From Bacteroidota bacterium (GTDB taxonomy: Bacteria; Bacteroidota; Bacteroidia; Cytophagales; Cyclobacteriaceae), in assembly GCA_023417065.1 (NCBI GenBank), contig JAEZGH010000155.1, positions 57,891-121,890 on the forward strand: 64,000 nucleotides of DNA, in the 5' to 3' direction. The notes under the pieces are model-generated. The model saw only the letters and a program-made list of their open reading frames with translations, ran no database searches and was not told the DNA's origin. Of this stretch, positions 9,023 to 18,654 are shown one piece after another. Both the position numbers and the translations under genes were made by a program. Within the stretch, counting starts at the first letter, position 1. The number at the start of each line of letters is the position of its first letter.

Positions 9023-9044
9023 CCGATCAGGATTAATACTATCG
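8991..9044. repeat. 54-bp direct repeat, copy 2
   Basis: Perfect copy of 5836-5889, lying 3155 bp away in the same orientation. It covers the start and leader of the distal lead TPR gene. Confidence 0.9.
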
Positions 9045-9497
9045 GAATCAAAATATAAAAATCAGTCAATAAATTAAAATGATAGACGTTGAATCCGCAT
9101 AGATGAGCCGACAGATGGCTAGAAAATTCTGACCCAAGATCTCACATGTAGAATGACTTAATCGCTATCTCTGGTTAACGTATACGATTTGATGGATAAA
9201 GCCAACAGAATTTTGTGCGCATCAATTTTCATTCACTAACATTTGATCAAACACACAGAGATACATCAGAAATTATTGGATTTTTTTCCTACCTCATGAT
9301 ATCGACACCACTGAACATCAGCGTCTAACAAAAAACTTGCGGTCTACCTTATTTTTCAGGCTATCGCCGCGCCGTGATTTTTCCGTTCTTGGCCTCGTCG
9401 TTGCCAATAGTTCCGGGTGAGTCAAGCGAACCCGAAAAGCGCCTGGTCAGGGCCGCAACGATTGGGGTAAAGAACTATCCGTTGGCAGTAATACTAT

Positions 9498-9519
9498 AAG
9501 GGGCAGTAATCTGCCCCTT
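9498..9519. terminator. Hairpin, possible terminator
   Basis: AAGGGGCAG pairs with CTGCCCCTT across a TAAT loop, a perfect 9-bp stem, followed by T-rich sequence on the plus strand. No plus-strand gene ends nearby, so it may be a relic or a structured RNA element. Confidence 0.35.
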
Positions 9520-9806
9520 TGAATTTTCTGCAGTCGTCAGTCGTTCTGCTGCTCTTGCCCCCTGCATTCTCCATTTATTTTCGATCAGTTATGGTGACAT
9601 ACAGAGGCATTCAACTGGCCTCCCGTGATCGGACACACGCTTCACCTGGTCCACCCACTCCTTCCACTCACTCCAGCCTTCCATGCGTCGTTTTTCCTGG
9701 GCGTCATTTCATTGCGCCCGCGCCTTCCCAATATTGACATTCCTTGACACCATATTAATCCCCCTTCTTCTCCTTACTCCAATCGTAGATAAGCCGTACC
9801 TATATA

Positions 9807-9861
9807 GTACGGGTTATATACGGGACAGATACGGGACAGATACGGGATATATACGGGATAT
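9807..9861. repeat. 11-bp tandem repeat, five units
   Basis: Four units run head to tail: ATACGGGACAG twice at 9818-9839, then ATACGGGATAT twice at 9840-9861. A diverged fifth unit precedes them at 9807-9817. The unit length is close to one helical turn. Confidence 0.8.
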
Positions 9862-10002
9862 CTCTGGATTTTCAATATGAGAAAGTGGCCAGAAATGGGC
9901 AGCTGTCCAGAACAGGGCATCAGCAGATCGACCAACGCAGCACTGGAACAATTATTCAACGCCGTGCATGAGTATAACGCCGTCCGCTATCAGATAAAAA
10001 AA

Positions 10003-10035
10003 ATTGGTCCTGCGTATCTAACTACGCGGCCTTTT
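10003..10035. terminator. Possible bidirectional terminator after bioB
   Basis: GCGTA and TACGC form a short stem (10012-10027). GGCC and five T follow it on the plus strand, and about eight T lie downstream of it on the minus strand. The stem is short. It lies 50-80 bp after the bioB stop, where a terminator is expected. Confidence 0.35.
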
Positions 10036-10081
10036 TGCGATAGAGCTTAACTAGAAGGCTTAATTAGTAATCCGCGGTACC

Positions 10082-11059
10082 CTACGCGTGTTCATGTACT
10101 TCCTTGTGCGACATACGCGGTTTCAACTGGAGCACCTGAAACATCTCGGCGTCCTGAACAACACCAGGATTGGGCGTCGTGAGAAGTTTGTCGCCGGCGA
10201 AGATGCTGTTGGCACCGGCCATGAAACACAAGGCCTGCTCTTCGAGTGTCATACGCACCCGCCCTGCACTGAGGCGTACCATCGACTTCGGCATGAGGAT
10301 GCGCGCCGTGGCAATCATGCGCACCATCTCCCATACACTCACTTTCTCCTGGTCCTCCAGCGGCGTACCTTCCACAGGCACCAACGCGTTCACAGGCACA
10401 CTCTCGGGATGCTCAGGCAGTGTGCTGAGCGTATGTAACAGTCCGATACGGTCCTGTTCCTTTTCACCAAGTCCGATGATACCCCCGGAGCACACCGATA
10501 TGTTTGCTTTAAGCACATTCTCGAGTGTCTCAAGGCGGTCTTCGTAGGTTCGGGTCGTGATGATTTCCTTATAGAATTCCTTGCTGGTATCGAGGTTGTG
10601 GTTGTATGCATACAGTCCCGCGTCTTTCAGCTTCTGCGCCTGTTCTTCTGAAAGCATGCCCAGTGTGACACACACTTCGAGGCCGAGGCCGTTGACGCCC
10701 TTCACCATGTCGAGCACTTTGTCGAAGTCGCGGTTGGTACGCACTTCGCGCCACGCAGCGCCCATACAAAAACGCGTGCTGCCGTTGTCTTTTGCTTCTT
10801 TCGCCGCAGCAACAACTTCCTCCACATCCATGAGCCGCTCAACTTTTATGTCAGTCTTATAGCGCGCCGACTGAGGGCAATACGAGCAGTCTTCACTACA
10901 CCCGCCGGTCTTCACCGACAGCAGGGTACATACCTGTACTTCCTGCGGATCGTGAAACTGACGGTGTACGGTCGCGGCCCTGTACATCAGTTCCAGCACC
11001 GGTGTATTATAAATCTCCGCGATCTCCCCGCGGGTCCAGTCGTTGCGTAACGTGCTCAT
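10082..11059 (-). CDS. bioB: Biotin synthase
   Basis: A radical-SAM enzyme that inserts sulfur into dethiobiotin, the last step of biotin synthesis. The 325-residue product has the radical-SAM cluster motif CSEDCSYC with Cys54, Cys58 and Cys61, plus the family signatures YNHNLDTS and SICSGGIIGLGE. The conserved Arg region near the [2Fe-2S] site is present in MVRLSAGRVRM. The length is typical. It lies 30 bp after the sppA gene on the same strand and may be cotranscribed with it. No other biotin genes are in the window. Confidence 0.97.
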   Translation of the reverse strand: MSTLRNDWTRGEIAEIYNTPVLELMYRAATVHRQFHDPQEVQVCTLLSVKTGGCSEDCSYCPQSARYKTDIKVERLMDVEEVVAAAKEAKDNGSTRFCMGAAWREVRTNRDFDKVLDMVKGVNGLGLEVCVTLGMLSEEQAQKLKDAGLYAYNHNLDTSKEFYKEIITTRTYEDRLETLENVLKANISVCSGGIIGLGEKEQDRIGLLHTLSTLPEHPESVPVNALVPVEGTPLEDQEKVSVWEMVRMIATARILMPKSMVRLSAGRVRMTLEEQALCFMAGANSIFAGDKLLTTPNPGVVQDAEMFQVLQLKPRMSHKEVHEHA

Positions 11060-11089
11060 TGTAGTTGGTCTGTTTTTAAAATATAAAAG

Positions 11090-12856
11090 CTACTGCAGGC
11101 GGAGTTCAAAAGGCATACGCGCCTGTTCTCCCTGGAAGGTTTTCACCTTTTGCAGTGATTCATAATAATGATAGAATTCGCCGAGTTGTTTCTGCATCGC
11201 TTTTGCGGTAGCCTGTTCTTCAGTGCGTTCAAGCCATTGTTCCAGGAATGTCTTCGGCTGAGGGAAATATTTGACACGATAGTCGTCGGCAACGCCTGCA
11301 GCTTCGGCAGCTACGCGCACGGCGTCTTCAAAACCTCCTACGATATCGACGAGGTTGCGTTCCTTCGCCTGAGCGCCGGTCCATACGCGACCTGATGCCA
11401 CTTTCAGAAGTTCTGACTGAGGCATGTCGCGGCCTTCGGCAGCTTTGCGTGTAAAGGTATCGTAGTGTTCATCAAGGTTCCGCTGCCAGTAGTTGCGCTC
11501 GCCTTCGGTCAGAGGCCGCGTGATAGTGTACATATCACCGTACTTGCCGGTGCGAACTTCGTCGAAGGTGATGCCGAGTTTGTTTCCAAGGAAACTACTC
11601 ATATCAAACATCATCCCGAAGATTCCAATAGAACCTGTGATGGTATGCGGCTGCGCAACAATCGTATCGCATGCCATCGCCATGTAATAACCTCCCGAAG
11701 CGGCATAGTCGGACATCGACGCGATCACAGGTTTCGCCTGACTGGCAAGCTGTATCTCGCGCCACATCATATCCGAGGCACGGAACTCACCACCGGGACT
11801 GTTAATCCGGATTACGATGGCCTTGACTTTGTCGTTCTTACGGGCTTTGCGAATTTCCTTCACGAAGCTTTCACCGGCAATCACCTGATCCTGGCCCTGG
11901 TCTTCACCGGGCATGATAGTTCCGTCAGCGACGAGCACAGCGATCTCATTCTGCGACTTGCTGAAGGTGCTGTAACTCTTGCGATACTTGCCGTACTTCA
12001 CCAGTTTGATATCTTCTTCGCTTTTGACGTCGAGGCGTTGGCTGAGGTTGGCGCGGAATTCGTCGTCGTAATACAGTTCGTCGATCAGTCCGAGTTCTTT
12101 GGCAATGCGCGCATTGCGCACCTGCATATTGTCGGAGATCTCACGCAACTTTGCGATATCAATCTTGCGGGCCTCACTGATCTTCTGAAGCATCACATTA
12201 TTAATAGCATTGGCAAGTTCAGTGAGCTGTAATTCGTTTTCAGGACTCATCTTTTCGAGCATAAATGGCTCGACCGCGCTCTTGAATTCGCCCACACGAA
12301 ATATCTGCGGACGGATTTCCAGCTTGTCGAAAAGGCGTTTATAGAAGGAGACTTCGATGGTAAGTCCGTTGAACTCAAGGTCGCCCTCAGGATGCATGTA
12401 GATCTGGTCCGCCGCAGTGGCGAGGTAGTATGCGCCTTCTGAGAAAGTCGTGTTGTAGGCCACGACCCATTTGCCGCTTTGGCGGAAATCAATCAGTGAC
12501 TGTCGAATTTCTTCTATGGTACTGAATCCGGATTGCGTATAGCTGCAGTCGAGGAAGATACCTTTGATTTTATCGTCTTCTTTGGCTTTGGCGATAGCCT
12601 GCTTCAGCTGCAGCAATCCAACGCTTCCGCTGGCGACGCCTGGAATCGGCAGTCCCGCGAGGGCGTCTTCGCGCTGCATTTCGGTAATCGGCCCGTCCAG
12701 TTTCAGATGCAGGACAGAGTTGTTTGCGACAACCACTTCTTTCTCAGAAGCGAGTCCGCCGATGATCCCGAGAAATACAAAGAAAACAATCAGGGAAAAG
12801 ATGACTAATGCAAGGAGACAAGCCAGCAAGCTTCTCAAAAAACTCATAGATTTCAA
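11090..12856 (-). CDS. sppA: Signal peptide peptidase SppA, 67-kDa type
   Basis: A membrane-bound serine protease that degrades cleaved signal peptides. The 588-residue product has an N-terminal membrane helix (residues 10-35) and two tandem S49 peptidase domains, as in the E. coli form. The Ser/Lys dyad is visible: Lys192 in RVGEFKSAVEPF in the first half and Ser387 in MSDYAASGGYYMA in the second half. The second half also carries the VIRINSPGG strand. It is divergent from folK, with 138 bp between the start codons, and lies upstream of bioB. Confidence 0.95.
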   Translation of the reverse strand: MKSMSFLRSLLACLLALVIFSLIVFFVFLGIIGGLASEKEVVVANNSVLHLKLDGPITEMQREDALAGLPIPGVASGSVGLLQLKQAIAKAKEDDKIKGIFLDCSYTQSGFSTIEEIRQSLIDFRQSGKWVVAYNTTFSEGAYYLATAADQIYMHPEGDLEFNGLTIEVSFYKRLFDKLEIRPQIFRVGEFKSAVEPFMLEKMSPENELQLTELANAINNVMLQKISEARKIDIAKLREISDNMQVRNARIAKELGLIDELYYDDEFRANLSQRLDVKSEEDIKLVKYGKYRKSYSTFSKSQNEIAVLVADGTIMPGEDQGQDQVIAGESFVKEIRKARKNDKVKAIVIRINSPGGEFRASDMMWREIQLASQAKPVIASMSDYAASGGYYMAMACDTIVAQPHTITGSIGIFGMMFDMSSFLGNKLGITFDEVRTGKYGDMYTITRPLTEGERNYWQRNLDEHYDTFTRKAAEGRDMPQSELLKVASGRVWTGAQAKERNLVDIVGGFEDAVRVAAEAAGVADDYRVKYFPQPKTFLEQWLERTEEQATAKAMQKQLGEFYHYYESLQKVKTFQGEQARMPFELRLQ

Positions 12857-12994
12857 TTTGGGTTAAAAATACGCATTAAGGTACCGAATAAAAAAACGCG
12901 GGTGTGATGACTTTCTTCATTCCGCCGGACGTTGATATTCGCTTTTCGGTTACTTTGCACTTGTAAGTACAATTAACGAGGCCAGCATTACAGT

Positions 12995-13480
12995 ATGTAC
13001 CGTGTTTTTCTTTTACTAGGAACAAACCTCGGCGACCGACTCCAAAACCTTTCAGCGGCGCTGCAGCACATTGATGCACGTGTTGGACCATTGGTACGCA
13101 AAAGCAGTGTTTACAGTACTGCGGCGTGGGGGCATACAGATCAGCCCGACTTTTACAATCAGGTAGTAGAAACGCTGACGCGGTTGCAAGCTGAAGCGCT
13201 GCTTCAGGAGGTGCTGAACATTGAGCGCGACATGGGCCGCGTGCGGATCAAAAAGTGGGGAGAACGACTCATTGACATCGACGTTCTTTTTTTCGGCAAC
13301 CTCCACATCCAGGGCGAGACCTTGACGGTGCCCCACCCCCAGATTCCCAATCGACGGTTTACACTAACCCCTCTGGCTGAAATAGCAGGTACAATGGTTC
13401 ATCCTGTGTTGAATAAGACCATCGACACCCTCCTCAAGGAGTGTACTGACCCCCTGCCGGTGACAAGACTTGAATTATAA
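12995..13480 (+). CDS. folK: HPPK, folate pathway pyrophosphokinase
   Basis: Transfers pyrophosphate from ATP to 6-hydroxymethyl-dihydropterin in folate synthesis. The 161-residue product has the N-terminal LLLGTNLGDR motif and the central catalytic signature with RDMGRVRIKKWGERLIDIDVLFFG-type residues, including the two Asp of DID that bind magnesium. PHP near residue 110 is also typical. A TTACTTTGCAC stretch at 12950-12960 resembles a Bacteroidota -7 element with one mismatch. The gene converges on fabD with a 6-bp overlap of the coding ends. Confidence 0.95.
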   Translation: MYRVFLLLGTNLGDRLQNLSAALQHIDARVGPLVRKSSVYSTAAWGHTDQPDFYNQVVETLTRLQAEALLQEVLNIERDMGRVRIKKWGERLIDIDVLFFGNLHIQGETLTVPHPQIPNRRFTLTPLAEIAGTMVHPVLNKTIDTLLKECTDPLPVTRLEL

Positions 13481-14347
13481 GCTCGACACCTCTGCCTGTG
13501 GAGCGATTTTCTTGACGAGCCCCTGAAGTACCTTTCCAGGGCCGCATTCGATGAATATCGTCGCACCATCAGCAACCATGTTCTGGACGGACTGTGTCCA
13601 TCGAACCGGTGCAGTAAGCTGGTCAATGAGATTCTTTTTGATCACAGCGACGTCGGTCGCAGGCAAGGCAGTAACATTCTGGTAAACAGGGCAGATAGGC
13701 TGACTGAACTGAGTACTTTCAATCGCAGCAGCGAGTTCTTCACGGGCGGGTTCCATCAGCGGGGAGTGAAATGCGCCGCCAACCTGGAGCGGTAGTGCGC
13801 GTTTTGCTCCGGCCCCCTTGAGTTTTTCACACGCCAGCTCGATTCCTTTGTTGGACCCTGAGATCACGAGCTGCCCCGGACAGTTATAGTTTGCGGCTAC
13901 GACAACGTCCTCGATACCGGCACAGATCTCTTCGACAACTTTGTCATCGAGGCCAAGGATGGCAGCCATAGTGGACGGATTCAGTTCGCAGGCACGTTGC
14001 ATGGCCGCGGCGCGCTTGGCAACAAGGCGCAGGGCATCCGCAAATGACAGTGTCTTATTGGCGACAAGCGCAGAAAATTCACCCAGTGAGTGGCCGGCTA
14101 CCATGTCAGGGGCAAACGTCTCATTTGAGAGAGCGGCTACCACACTGTGAACGAAGATCGCCGGCTGCGTGATCCGGGTTTGCTTTTGCTCGTCGGCAGA
14201 GCCGGTAAACATTACGTCAGTGAGCCTGAACCCAAGTATATCGTTGGCCTCTTCGAATAGTGCCTTGCTCTTTTCACTGCTGTCGTACAGGTCCTTACCC
14301 ATGCCTGTAAACTGGGCTCCCTGTCCGGGAAATACATATGCCTTCAT
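13475..14347 (-). CDS. fabD: Malonyl-CoA:ACP transacylase
   Basis: Loads malonyl groups onto acyl carrier protein for fatty-acid synthesis. With the ATG at 14347 the product is 290 residues, begins MKAYVFPGQGAQ as expected for the family, and has the nucleophile elbow GHSLGEF with Ser87 and a later GAFHSPLM segment with the catalytic His. The frame is open to 14419, but those 24 residues do not look like FabD. The gene stands alone on its strand and converges on folK. Confidence 0.95.
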   Translation of the reverse strand: MKAYVFPGQGAQFTGMGKDLYDSSEKSKALFEEANDILGFRLTDVMFTGSADEQKQTRITQPAIFVHSVVAALSNETFAPDMVAGHSLGEFSALVANKTLSFADALRLVAKRAAAMQRACELNPSTMAAILGLDDKVVEEICAGIEDVVVAANYNCPGQLVISGSNKGIELACEKLKGAGAKRALPLQVGGAFHSPLMEPAREELAAAIESTQFSQPICPVYQNVTALPATDVAVIKKNLIDQLTAPVRWTQSVQNMVADGATIFIECGPGKVLQGLVKKIAPQAEVSSL

Positions 14348-14473
14348 TGCGCTTGGTTTTAACCGCGGCAATTTCAAGGATTGGCAATAAAATTCAAATT
14401 TCCGCGGGTGAAACTTCACTTGCCGCCCCTGCTCATTTCCTCACTCCCACTCCCTCTCTCAAACTCAATCTCA

Positions 14474-14887
14474 CTACAAAAACCTCTCGCGCAACTCAGG
14501 CGTAGGGATCATACATTCGTTTTGTTTGCCGAATACATTATAGCGATTGCTTGCAATGAGGTTGTAAGCAGCGTCGCGAATGAAGCGCGGAATTATGCGA
14601 AAGACGCGCATGGCGGAGATAGGGCCACGCAGATTTGCTGCAATGAGCAGGGCGGCGTCGCTTCGTTCGTATAGTTTGCCATTTCTGATAACCAATACAC
14701 TGTGAAGCACCGAGGCATCTTTTCCAAAATGGCGCATCCATTCCTGACCAGCGTTGGATTGCAGGGAAGCAAATCGAAACTTTGCATCAGGATCACGGCG
14801 GATAATGAACTGAACGGTGCCGTTACACAAATTGCAGACACCGTCAAAGAGAACGATTATCTGACTGTCAGTTTGATCCGTCTTCAC
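14474..14887 (-). CDS. DCC-family thiol-disulfide oxidoreductase-like protein
   Basis: The 137-residue product belongs to the DUF393/DCC family, which has the conserved N-terminal motif D-x-x-C-x-x-C seen here as FDGVCNLCNG. A central FASLQS and an RSDAAL segment follow, also typical. The family has a thioredoxin-like active site, but its substrates are not established. Its start lies inside the end of the T9SS cargo gene (20-bp overlap), so the two are probably translated from one message. Confidence 0.85.
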   Translation of the reverse strand: MKTDQTDSQIIVLFDGVCNLCNGTVQFIIRRDPDAKFRFASLQSNAGQEWMRHFGKDASVLHSVLVIRNGKLYERSDAALLIAANLRGPISAMRVFRIIPRFIRDAAYNLIASNRYNVFGKQNECMIPTPELRERFL

Positions 14888-17816
14888 GTACCAGGTGCAC
14901 CCAGCCTTTTATAGTTTTGTACTTAACCGACGGATCGATACCAATGAACGTTACCTCAGCCACGTAGAAGTAGATGCCGGTAGACAATGGCTGGCCCTCA
15001 TTCGAACGGCCGTCCCAGTCGATCCAGATGTTGTTAACATCGTCGTTGACTTGTCCGGTGTAGCTATACACCTCGCGTCCCCAGCGATTGTAAACATGGA
15101 ATACTACAGATTCCACAAAGCGTGCACATTTCTGCCGGCTTTCAATGGGCGTTTCACAACCATCAGCGCTTCCGCTTTCGCCCTGGAAATCGCGATCACT
15201 GTATGCACTGAACAGGTCATTGCAGCCGTCGCCGTTAGGGGTGAACACGTTTGGCAATTCGTAGTACGGGCAGTTTTCGATACACATCGGATCACTAAGT
15301 TCACTGACGTTGCCGGATCTGTCTACGGCAGCGATTCTGTAGCACGCTGCAAATGAGGTGCGGCCCTGACCACGGTCTTCATATTCTGTTCCACGTACGC
15401 CCGTTGCCAGCAAAACATAATTTCCGTTAGGCGAGTTGGCGTAATATACGTTGTACGAATCTATATCGCGTCCGCAGTCATCCGTTGGCTGGGTCCAGGA
15501 AATCCTGTTCGTGAAATCATTGGTCTGACATGTGAACAGGTTATTTATATAATCTTCACAATTCCGGTCCTCCGCAAGTACCGGAGGTCCGGGTTTGCAG
15601 GGTGCTTCGTCGTCACCCGGGCTGGCACACACGATCTGCGACCGGTTGATGAGTGGCGCCTCAATCACGGGACTTCCGTAGCTACCGTACGTTTCCACGA
15701 GATAACAGTACTCGCGGTCCTCAAGGCCAGTATCCGTATAAATGAATCCTGCCTGAGTTACATCCACCTCTGTGAGAAACTGGAGGTCGTCAATGGAAGT
15801 TGCACCCGTCTCGCCACGATAAACCCTGTGCGTATAGTTACTGATGCTATTCGACCAGGGTACTTTGGCATCCCACGTCAGATCAATTCGCTGCGATCGC
15901 GATGCCGCCAGTGCCTGTACTGAGGATGCAACTGCCGAGACGCCGACAAATGTGGATGGATCGGAGGCGTCGAGGTACGCAGCGATGCTGTAATTGTACG
16001 GCAGGTTTCGCGTATTCAAGCCTGTATCAACGAACACTGTGTCTTTTGTTGTGGTAACGATCGTCGAATCGTTCGTACGGGTAAATCCTGTATGACGCGA
16101 AATTACATAATCGTAGTCTGCCGGCGGAAGATCGATTGGGCGCATCCAACGCACTTCAATCTCACCATTGGAGTCACTGGTTTCAAGCACAGACACGTTG
16201 GTGATAACCGGTGTGATAATCGGGAAAGGATCAATACACAAATCCTGCGAAACGAGACTTTCGCTTCCTGTCGACGGCGGGAATACAGCTACAAGGCGGT
16301 AGCAGTACTTTGCTCCCGGCACGAGACCTTTACCTCCGTTCGTGTCGGTAAAAGAGTTGGCCTCCGCTATGGGCACTGTTCCCACCAGTTCATAGCCCAG
16401 GTATTCCGGCATTCCGGTTTCGCACGTCGACGGTTCAAAGTCGGAGCCATCCACCTTTCGCCACACCTGCATCGTCCGTGCGCCGGCACAGGTATAGGGA
16501 TCCCAGTTCACGGTTACGTGGCGCCGGGTGTTATCTGCCGTGTAATTGTTCCAAACGGGAGGCGGGCCGACTACTGTGATAAACCAGGTTTCAAAACTTG
16601 CAAGCTGCGGGCCTGACGTTGGGCTGTCCGTGATTTTGAATACTACCGGATATGGTTGGTTGCGCACGTGCGAGCATTGTGTCTGCCAGACAAATTCGGT
16701 CGTCGCCGGAACGGGTCTGTAATCCTGAGGCCCCGGGTTGGGATCAATGAAGGCCGGGCCCTGAGCCGGAGCATATTCCAGAATGGGAGAAAATGCTTCG
16801 ATCTTAACACGGTCGCCGTCGACGTCGGTTCCAATGATCGGAACACGCAATTCCGTCCCGGCAATCACACAAGTATCCGGAGGTATTTCCAGTTTAGGGC
16901 GTTCATTGTTACAGTCTTCTACCAGGATCTGCATGTCCCTCCTGACGTACCCCAGCCGTCGCCAGATTCCGTTCACTTTGCGCCATTCGATAACGTGGAA
17001 CGCGATGTTGTATTCTCCCACGGCACCCGGTGCATCCCAGGTAATGGTACCCGTTATCTGGTTGATCGTGAATGTTGGGCGCCCATTTCCTGCCTCGTTG
17101 GCCTGATCATAGGGGACCGATAATCCGGTATAAAAGCGTTCATTGTCAGGGCTGCGGTAATTGAGCACTTCAGTCCGACGTGCGCTGAAGGGAACCACCA
17201 GTGCGAAAGAGACGCTGTCCTGAGGATCGGGATCGTAAGCACCGGGGTTGTGAGTAAACGCCACACCCGGGCAGGCTCTGTCGATAGGGTCGACGTCAAG
17301 CCGCGGAGAGTTGTTCAGGCCATAAAAGGGATCGATAACGATCTGAGTTTCGAGGAAGAAGTGGGTTTGTACAGAGGCGTCCATGTTGAGAACACCTTCG
17401 TTTCGGTTAGGTTCGCGGTAGCTGATAGTGTATACACCTGGTGCGGCATATTCGTGGTAGACGCGGAAGTATGCATAGGCGACACCCTGTGGCAGCGGAG
17501 GCTTACCCTCCTTGCCGGCCATGTTTTGAGTTTCCGGAACGAACATGGTAACGCCATCACCGAAATCCAGCACGTCGGTATCACCGCCGAATAGGACACT
17601 TGTATTTCGCGTGTTGGTCCAGACTTCAATGGTGATCCAGAACCCGCGGGAGTTGTTTGGATCGGCTGTCACAGTAATCTGCCCGGCTCTCAGGTGAGTT
17701 GCCTGAACGTCAAAGGCAAACGTAAGCAATAACAGCAGCAGAAGGGTAACTTTCCTATTGGCAGATGAATCGTAGAATCGGCGGACGTTGTAGAAAATGT
17801 TACTGAATTGCAGCAC
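14868..17816 (-). CDS. T9SS cargo protein with type B C-terminal domain and fibronectin-like repeats
   Basis: A 982-residue secreted protein. A signal peptide ends near FAFDVQATHLRAG. The N-terminal half has beta-sandwich segments, including a cadherin-like GTITWDAPGAVGEYNI. Residues about 415-810 hold fibronectin type III-like modules (VTVNWDPYTC, RIDLTWDAKVPW, RISWTQPTDDC). The end carries the gliding-associated type B sorting domain, with the hallmark PNVFTPNGDGCNDLF, then YNRWGREVY and WDGRSNEGQPLSTGIYFY. This domain directs export by the type IX system to the surface or medium. Many paired Cys suggest disulfides. The binding target is unknown. It is followed by an overlapping DCC-family gene. 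Confidence 0.93.
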   Translation of the reverse strand: MLQFSNIFYNVRRFYDSSANRKVTLLLLLLLTFAFDVQATHLRAGQITVTADPNNSRGFWITIEVWTNTRNTSVLFGGDTDVLDFGDGVTMFVPETQNMAGKEGKPPLPQGVAYAYFRVYHEYAAPGVYTISYREPNRNEGVLNMDASVQTHFFLETQIVIDPFYGLNNSPRLDVDPIDRACPGVAFTHNPGAYDPDPQDSVSFALVVPFSARRTEVLNYRSPDNERFYTGLSVPYDQANEAGNGRPTFTINQITGTITWDAPGAVGEYNIAFHVIEWRKVNGIWRRLGYVRRDMQILVEDCNNERPKLEIPPDTCVIAGTELRVPIIGTDVDGDRVKIEAFSPILEYAPAQGPAFIDPNPGPQDYRPVPATTEFVWQTQCSHVRNQPYPVVFKITDSPTSGPQLASFETWFITVVGPPPVWNNYTADNTRRHVTVNWDPYTCAGARTMQVWRKVDGSDFEPSTCETGMPEYLGYELVGTVPIAEANSFTDTNGGKGLVPGAKYCYRLVAVFPPSTGSESLVSQDLCIDPFPIITPVITNVSVLETSDSNGEIEVRWMRPIDLPPADYDYVISRHTGFTRTNDSTIVTTTKDTVFVDTGLNTRNLPYNYSIAAYLDASDPSTFVGVSAVASSVQALAASRSQRIDLTWDAKVPWSNSISNYTHRVYRGETGATSIDDLQFLTEVDVTQAGFIYTDTGLEDREYCYLVETYGSYGSPVIEAPLINRSQIVCASPGDDEAPCKPGPPVLAEDRNCEDYINNLFTCQTNDFTNRISWTQPTDDCGRDIDSYNVYYANSPNGNYVLLATGVRGTEYEDRGQGRTSFAACYRIAAVDRSGNVSELSDPMCIENCPYYELPNVFTPNGDGCNDLFSAYSDRDFQGESGSADGCETPIESRQKCARFVESVVFHVYNRWGREVYSYTGQVNDDVNNIWIDWDGRSNEGQPLSTGIYFYVAEVTFIGIDPSVKYKTIKGWVHLVREDGSN

Positions 17817-18094
17817 CTGTCTATATCGTTTAGGTGAATGTATATCAAATTATAAATTCTCGTTCCTGAGGGTGAAAGATACCCCAATTAAACGTTCGGT
17901 TGATGTTAAACATCTAAAGTTAGGCGAAAATCTTTGCGACCTCCGTGTTTGGTCAACCAGGCCGCCCTCGCAGGTATCGGATACTGGAGTGACTCCAGGA
18001 GCTGATTCGACGTTGGAAATTTAGTGCAAAACTTAGGTAATTTCGTCAGAAACTTTATTTTCGCAAACACCTTTAAACCTAACCAAACTTTTCA

Positions 18095-18277
18095 ATGCCC
18101 GAAGACGTCAGGGCTGCAGAGCGGTCACTCCGCGAGCGCAGAGCCGAGTTGCAGCAGCTTATCCTCCAAATGAAGTCCGATCATCTTACCACGGGCTCTG
18201 TTTTCCAAATCCTGAACAACGAGTTGCGTTCAATCGAAGAGAAGTTAAAAAACACCTCACAACTGACATCGAAATAG
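18095..18277 (+). CDS. Small coiled-coil protein, 60 residues
   Basis: No family is recognised. The product is highly charged and almost entirely helical, with heptad-like segments (AERSLRERRAELQQLILQM and ELRSIEEKLKN). There is no signal or membrane segment, so it is probably cytoplasmic. It lies 51 bp before another small gene on the same strand. Confidence 0.5.
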   Translation: MPEDVRAAERSLRERRAELQQLILQMKSDHLTTGSVFQILNNELRSIEEKLKNTSQLTSK

Positions 18278-18328
18278 TTTTCACGCAACTTCTTCCCTAC
18301 TTTGCAGGTTGTTTAAACCAAAGAAAGC

Positions 18329-18568
18329 ATGCGTGTCGTAGGAGAAATCCCTCATCCGGATTGCAAGATCACTTTACTATCATGGAACAATCGATACTTG
18401 ATCAAGGTTGAGCAGGGATCTTTCGAGCAAACCTTCAAAATCAACATGACGGATCTTACATCTGATGCCGAATTACTGGAGCTGGTTGATGACCATTTTG
18501 TCCAGGAATGTCTGGAGCGTTTTCCGAAGATGCACGAGTCGCTGGTTTCAGCAGTGGCCAGACTCTAA
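18329..18568 (+). CDS. Hypothetical protein, 79 residues
   Basis: No family is recognised. The product looks like a compact alpha/beta fold: strands at ITLLSWNNRYLIKV and SFEQTFKINMT are followed by an acidic helix with LLELVDDHFVQECLERF. It is soluble, with no signal peptide. ATG 18329 is the only good start. It may be cotranscribed with the small coiled-coil gene upstream and lies 86 bp before the acyltransferase gene. Confidence 0.6.
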   Translation: MRVVGEIPHPDCKITLLSWNNRYLIKVEQGSFEQTFKINMTDLTSDAELLELVDDHFVQECLERFPKMHESLVSAVARL

Positions 18569-18654
18569 ACGTCTCAGTCTAATCAAGATATAATGCCCAT
18601 CCACACCTGCCGGCGTGATTCTCGTGAAGGTTTTTGTGTTATTTTGCAGCCCCC

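Larger units (their letters stand above)
9045..10081. other. 1-kb gap without a convincing gene
   Basis: The frames in this stretch are short, low in complexity and have no recognisable motif. A 9-bp hairpin (9498-9519), an 11-bp tandem repeat (9807-9861) and a possible bidirectional terminator (10003-10035) are listed separately. A frame at 9877-10050 (57 codons, starting MRKWPEMG) lacks a signal or domain and is not called. The stretch may be a decayed remnant or a recombination scar, but no identifiable fragment supports that. Confidence 0.5.

Noticed and set aside
9361..9520. Possible transposase remnant in the gap
   Set aside because: No transposase motif or terminal inverted repeats could be identified in any frame.
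9519..9959. Short frames at 9519-9737, 9683-9880 and 9774-9959
   Set aside because: They are low-complexity, they overlap one another, and part of them is the 11-bp tandem repeat read through.
9877..10050. 57-codon plus-strand frame beginning MRKWPEMG
   Set aside because: No signal, domain or coupled neighbour, and its end runs into the possible terminator hairpin. Evidence is too thin.
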